Assembly: GCA_024698845.1 (NCBI GenBank)
Contig: JAILQR010000029.1
Coordinates: 1-7,028, forward strand
DNA from: Bacilli bacterium
Lineage (GTDB): Bacteria > Bacillota_I > Bacilli_A > RF39 > UBA660
DNA length: 7,028 nucleotides
Reading direction: 5' to 3'
The notes under the pieces are model-generated. The model was not told where the DNA came from, searched no databases, and worked only from the letters and a program-made list of their open reading frames with translations. Position numbers and translations under genes: made by a program. The first letter of the stretch is position 1. Each line of letters opens with the position of its first letter. Shown here piece by piece: positions 6,773-7,028 of the stretch.

Positions 6773-6913
6773 TTACATATGCATGTCTAAATAATCTACT
6801 AAATCATTTATTTTTACATGTTCTTCTTCTTTTGTTTTATTGTCTTTAATAACAACTTCATCATTTGCTAAGTCATTATCATTTAATACGATTAAATATT
6901 TAGAATTAAATCT
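6773..6913 (-). CDS. hisS: Histidyl-tRNA synthetase, 3' end only (partial)
   Basis: These are the last 46 codons and TAA stop of a histidyl-tRNA synthetase. The translation has the HisS C-terminal anticodon-binding domain pattern: FNSKYLIVLNDNDLAN, then EVVIKDNKTKEEEHVKIND, ending LVDYLDMHM. This corresponds to the family's AKY..I.G..EL....V.(V/L)K(D/N)..T.E......L...L. The minus-strand frame is cut by a TAA directly upstream of the Arg codon at 6911-6913, where the sequence folds back into an inverted copy. The gene is not broken in the normal sense: the missing upstream residues (SLKAQFKSVD) appear on the opposite strand at 6911-6940. In the genome the complete hisS should therefore continue to the right on the minus strand, and the window end is the faulty part. 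It would be the gene before aspS copy 1 in the operon. Confidence 0.85.
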   Translation of the reverse strand, partial: RFNSKYLIVLNDNDLANDEVVIKDNKTKEEEHVKINDLVDYLDMHM

Positions 6914-7028
6914 TTAAAAGCTCAATTTAAGAGCGTAGATAGATTTAATTCTAAATATTTAATCGTATTAAATGATAATGACTTAGCAAATGATGAAGTT
7001 GTTATTAAAGACAATAAAACAAAAGAAG
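6826..7028. repeat. Perfect 88-bp inverted repeat with 27-nt spacer
   Basis: Positions 6826-6913 are the exact reverse complement of 6941-7028, with no mismatch over 88 bp. The spacer is 6914-6940, within which 6920-6923 (gctc) also pairs with 6931-6934 (gagc) on the same axis. The right arm stops only because the window ends, so the repeat may be longer. Both arms encode the same part of HisS. Such an arrangement at a contig end points to a fold-back chimera (whole-genome amplification or library template switching) or to an assembler joining a sequence to its own reverse complement. Confidence 0.95.
6914..7028 (+). pseudogene. hisS: Inverted hisS fragment at window edge (probable artefact)
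   Basis: On the plus strand, in frame with the Ser codon at 6911, this reads LKAQFKSVDRFNSKYLIV and on through the KDNKTKEE segment of HisS to the window edge. The first nine codons (6914-6940) are hisS sequence not present on the minus strand; SLKAQ.K..(D/N)R is the usual lead-in to this part of the HisS C-terminal domain. The rest (6941-7028) is an exact reverse complement of 6826-6913. No start codon or ribosome binding site belongs to it. It is most simply a fold-back join of two copies of the same hisS region, not a separate gene. Confidence 0.75.

Noticed and set aside
44..6913. Mycoplasma-type code with TGA read as Trp
   Set aside because: All eight Trp codons in the complete genes are TGG, no in-frame TGA is needed anywhere, and all stops are TAA. 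The absence of TGA stops is too small a sample to suggest recoding.
6826..7028. The inverted repeat as a terminator, attachment site or transposon end
   Set aside because: Both arms are hisS coding sequence, there is no T-run, transposase or target duplication, and the perfect match over 88 bp at a sequence end is better explained by a fold-back artefact.
6896..7028. The plus-strand open frame as a new gene entering from the fold
   Set aside because: It has no start codon or ribosome binding site, and its translation is HisS sequence duplicated from the minus strand.

Overview
The window is an AT-rich stretch (about 30% GC by eye) with every complete gene on the minus strand. It holds one tightly packed translation operon, read right to left: the 3' end of hisS, two tandem aspartyl-tRNA synthetase genes, then gatC, gatA and gatB, closed by a rho-independent terminator at the left edge. 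All six stop codons are TAA. All eight Trp codons in the complete genes are TGG, so the standard bacterial code fits. The hisS-aspS order, the Bacillus-like gatCAB order, the strong AGGAGG ribosome binding sites and the Mollicutes-like GatA active-site wording suggest a low-GC Bacillota or Mollicutes relative, possibly an uncultured gut Bacilli lineage. That placement is inference.

Layout: 1-39 terminator; 44-1483 gatB; 1485-2936 gatA; 2938-3231 gatC; 3234-4988 aspS copy 2; 4988-6754 aspS copy 1; 6773-6913 the last 46 codons of hisS; 6914-7028 an inverted second copy of hisS sequence running to the window edge. Gaps between genes are 1-2 nt, a 1-nt overlap between the aspS copies, and 18 nt between hisS and aspS copy 1. 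Several ribosome binding sites lie inside the last codons of the preceding gene.

How the genes work together: copy 1 has the discriminating-type residues in its anticodon-binding domain (Leu30, Lys80) and should charge tRNA-Asp only. Copy 2 has the non-discriminating-type residues (His33, Gly79) and should also put Asp on tRNA-Asn. GatCAB, encoded directly behind copy 2, would amidate Asp-tRNA-Asn to Asn-tRNA-Asn, and Glu-tRNA-Gln to Gln-tRNA-Gln if GlnRS is absent. The window therefore looks like a compact locus supplying both Asp-tRNA and Asn-tRNA. None of the individual enzymes is new.

The most interesting points are the tandem pairing of the two AspRS types and their mosaic structure. 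The catalytic cores are nearly identical, even at DNA level, while the anticodon-binding and insertion domains are strongly diverged, as expected from gene conversion between neighbours. The right end carries a perfect 88-bp inverted repeat inside hisS that is most likely a fold-back chimera or assembly artefact.
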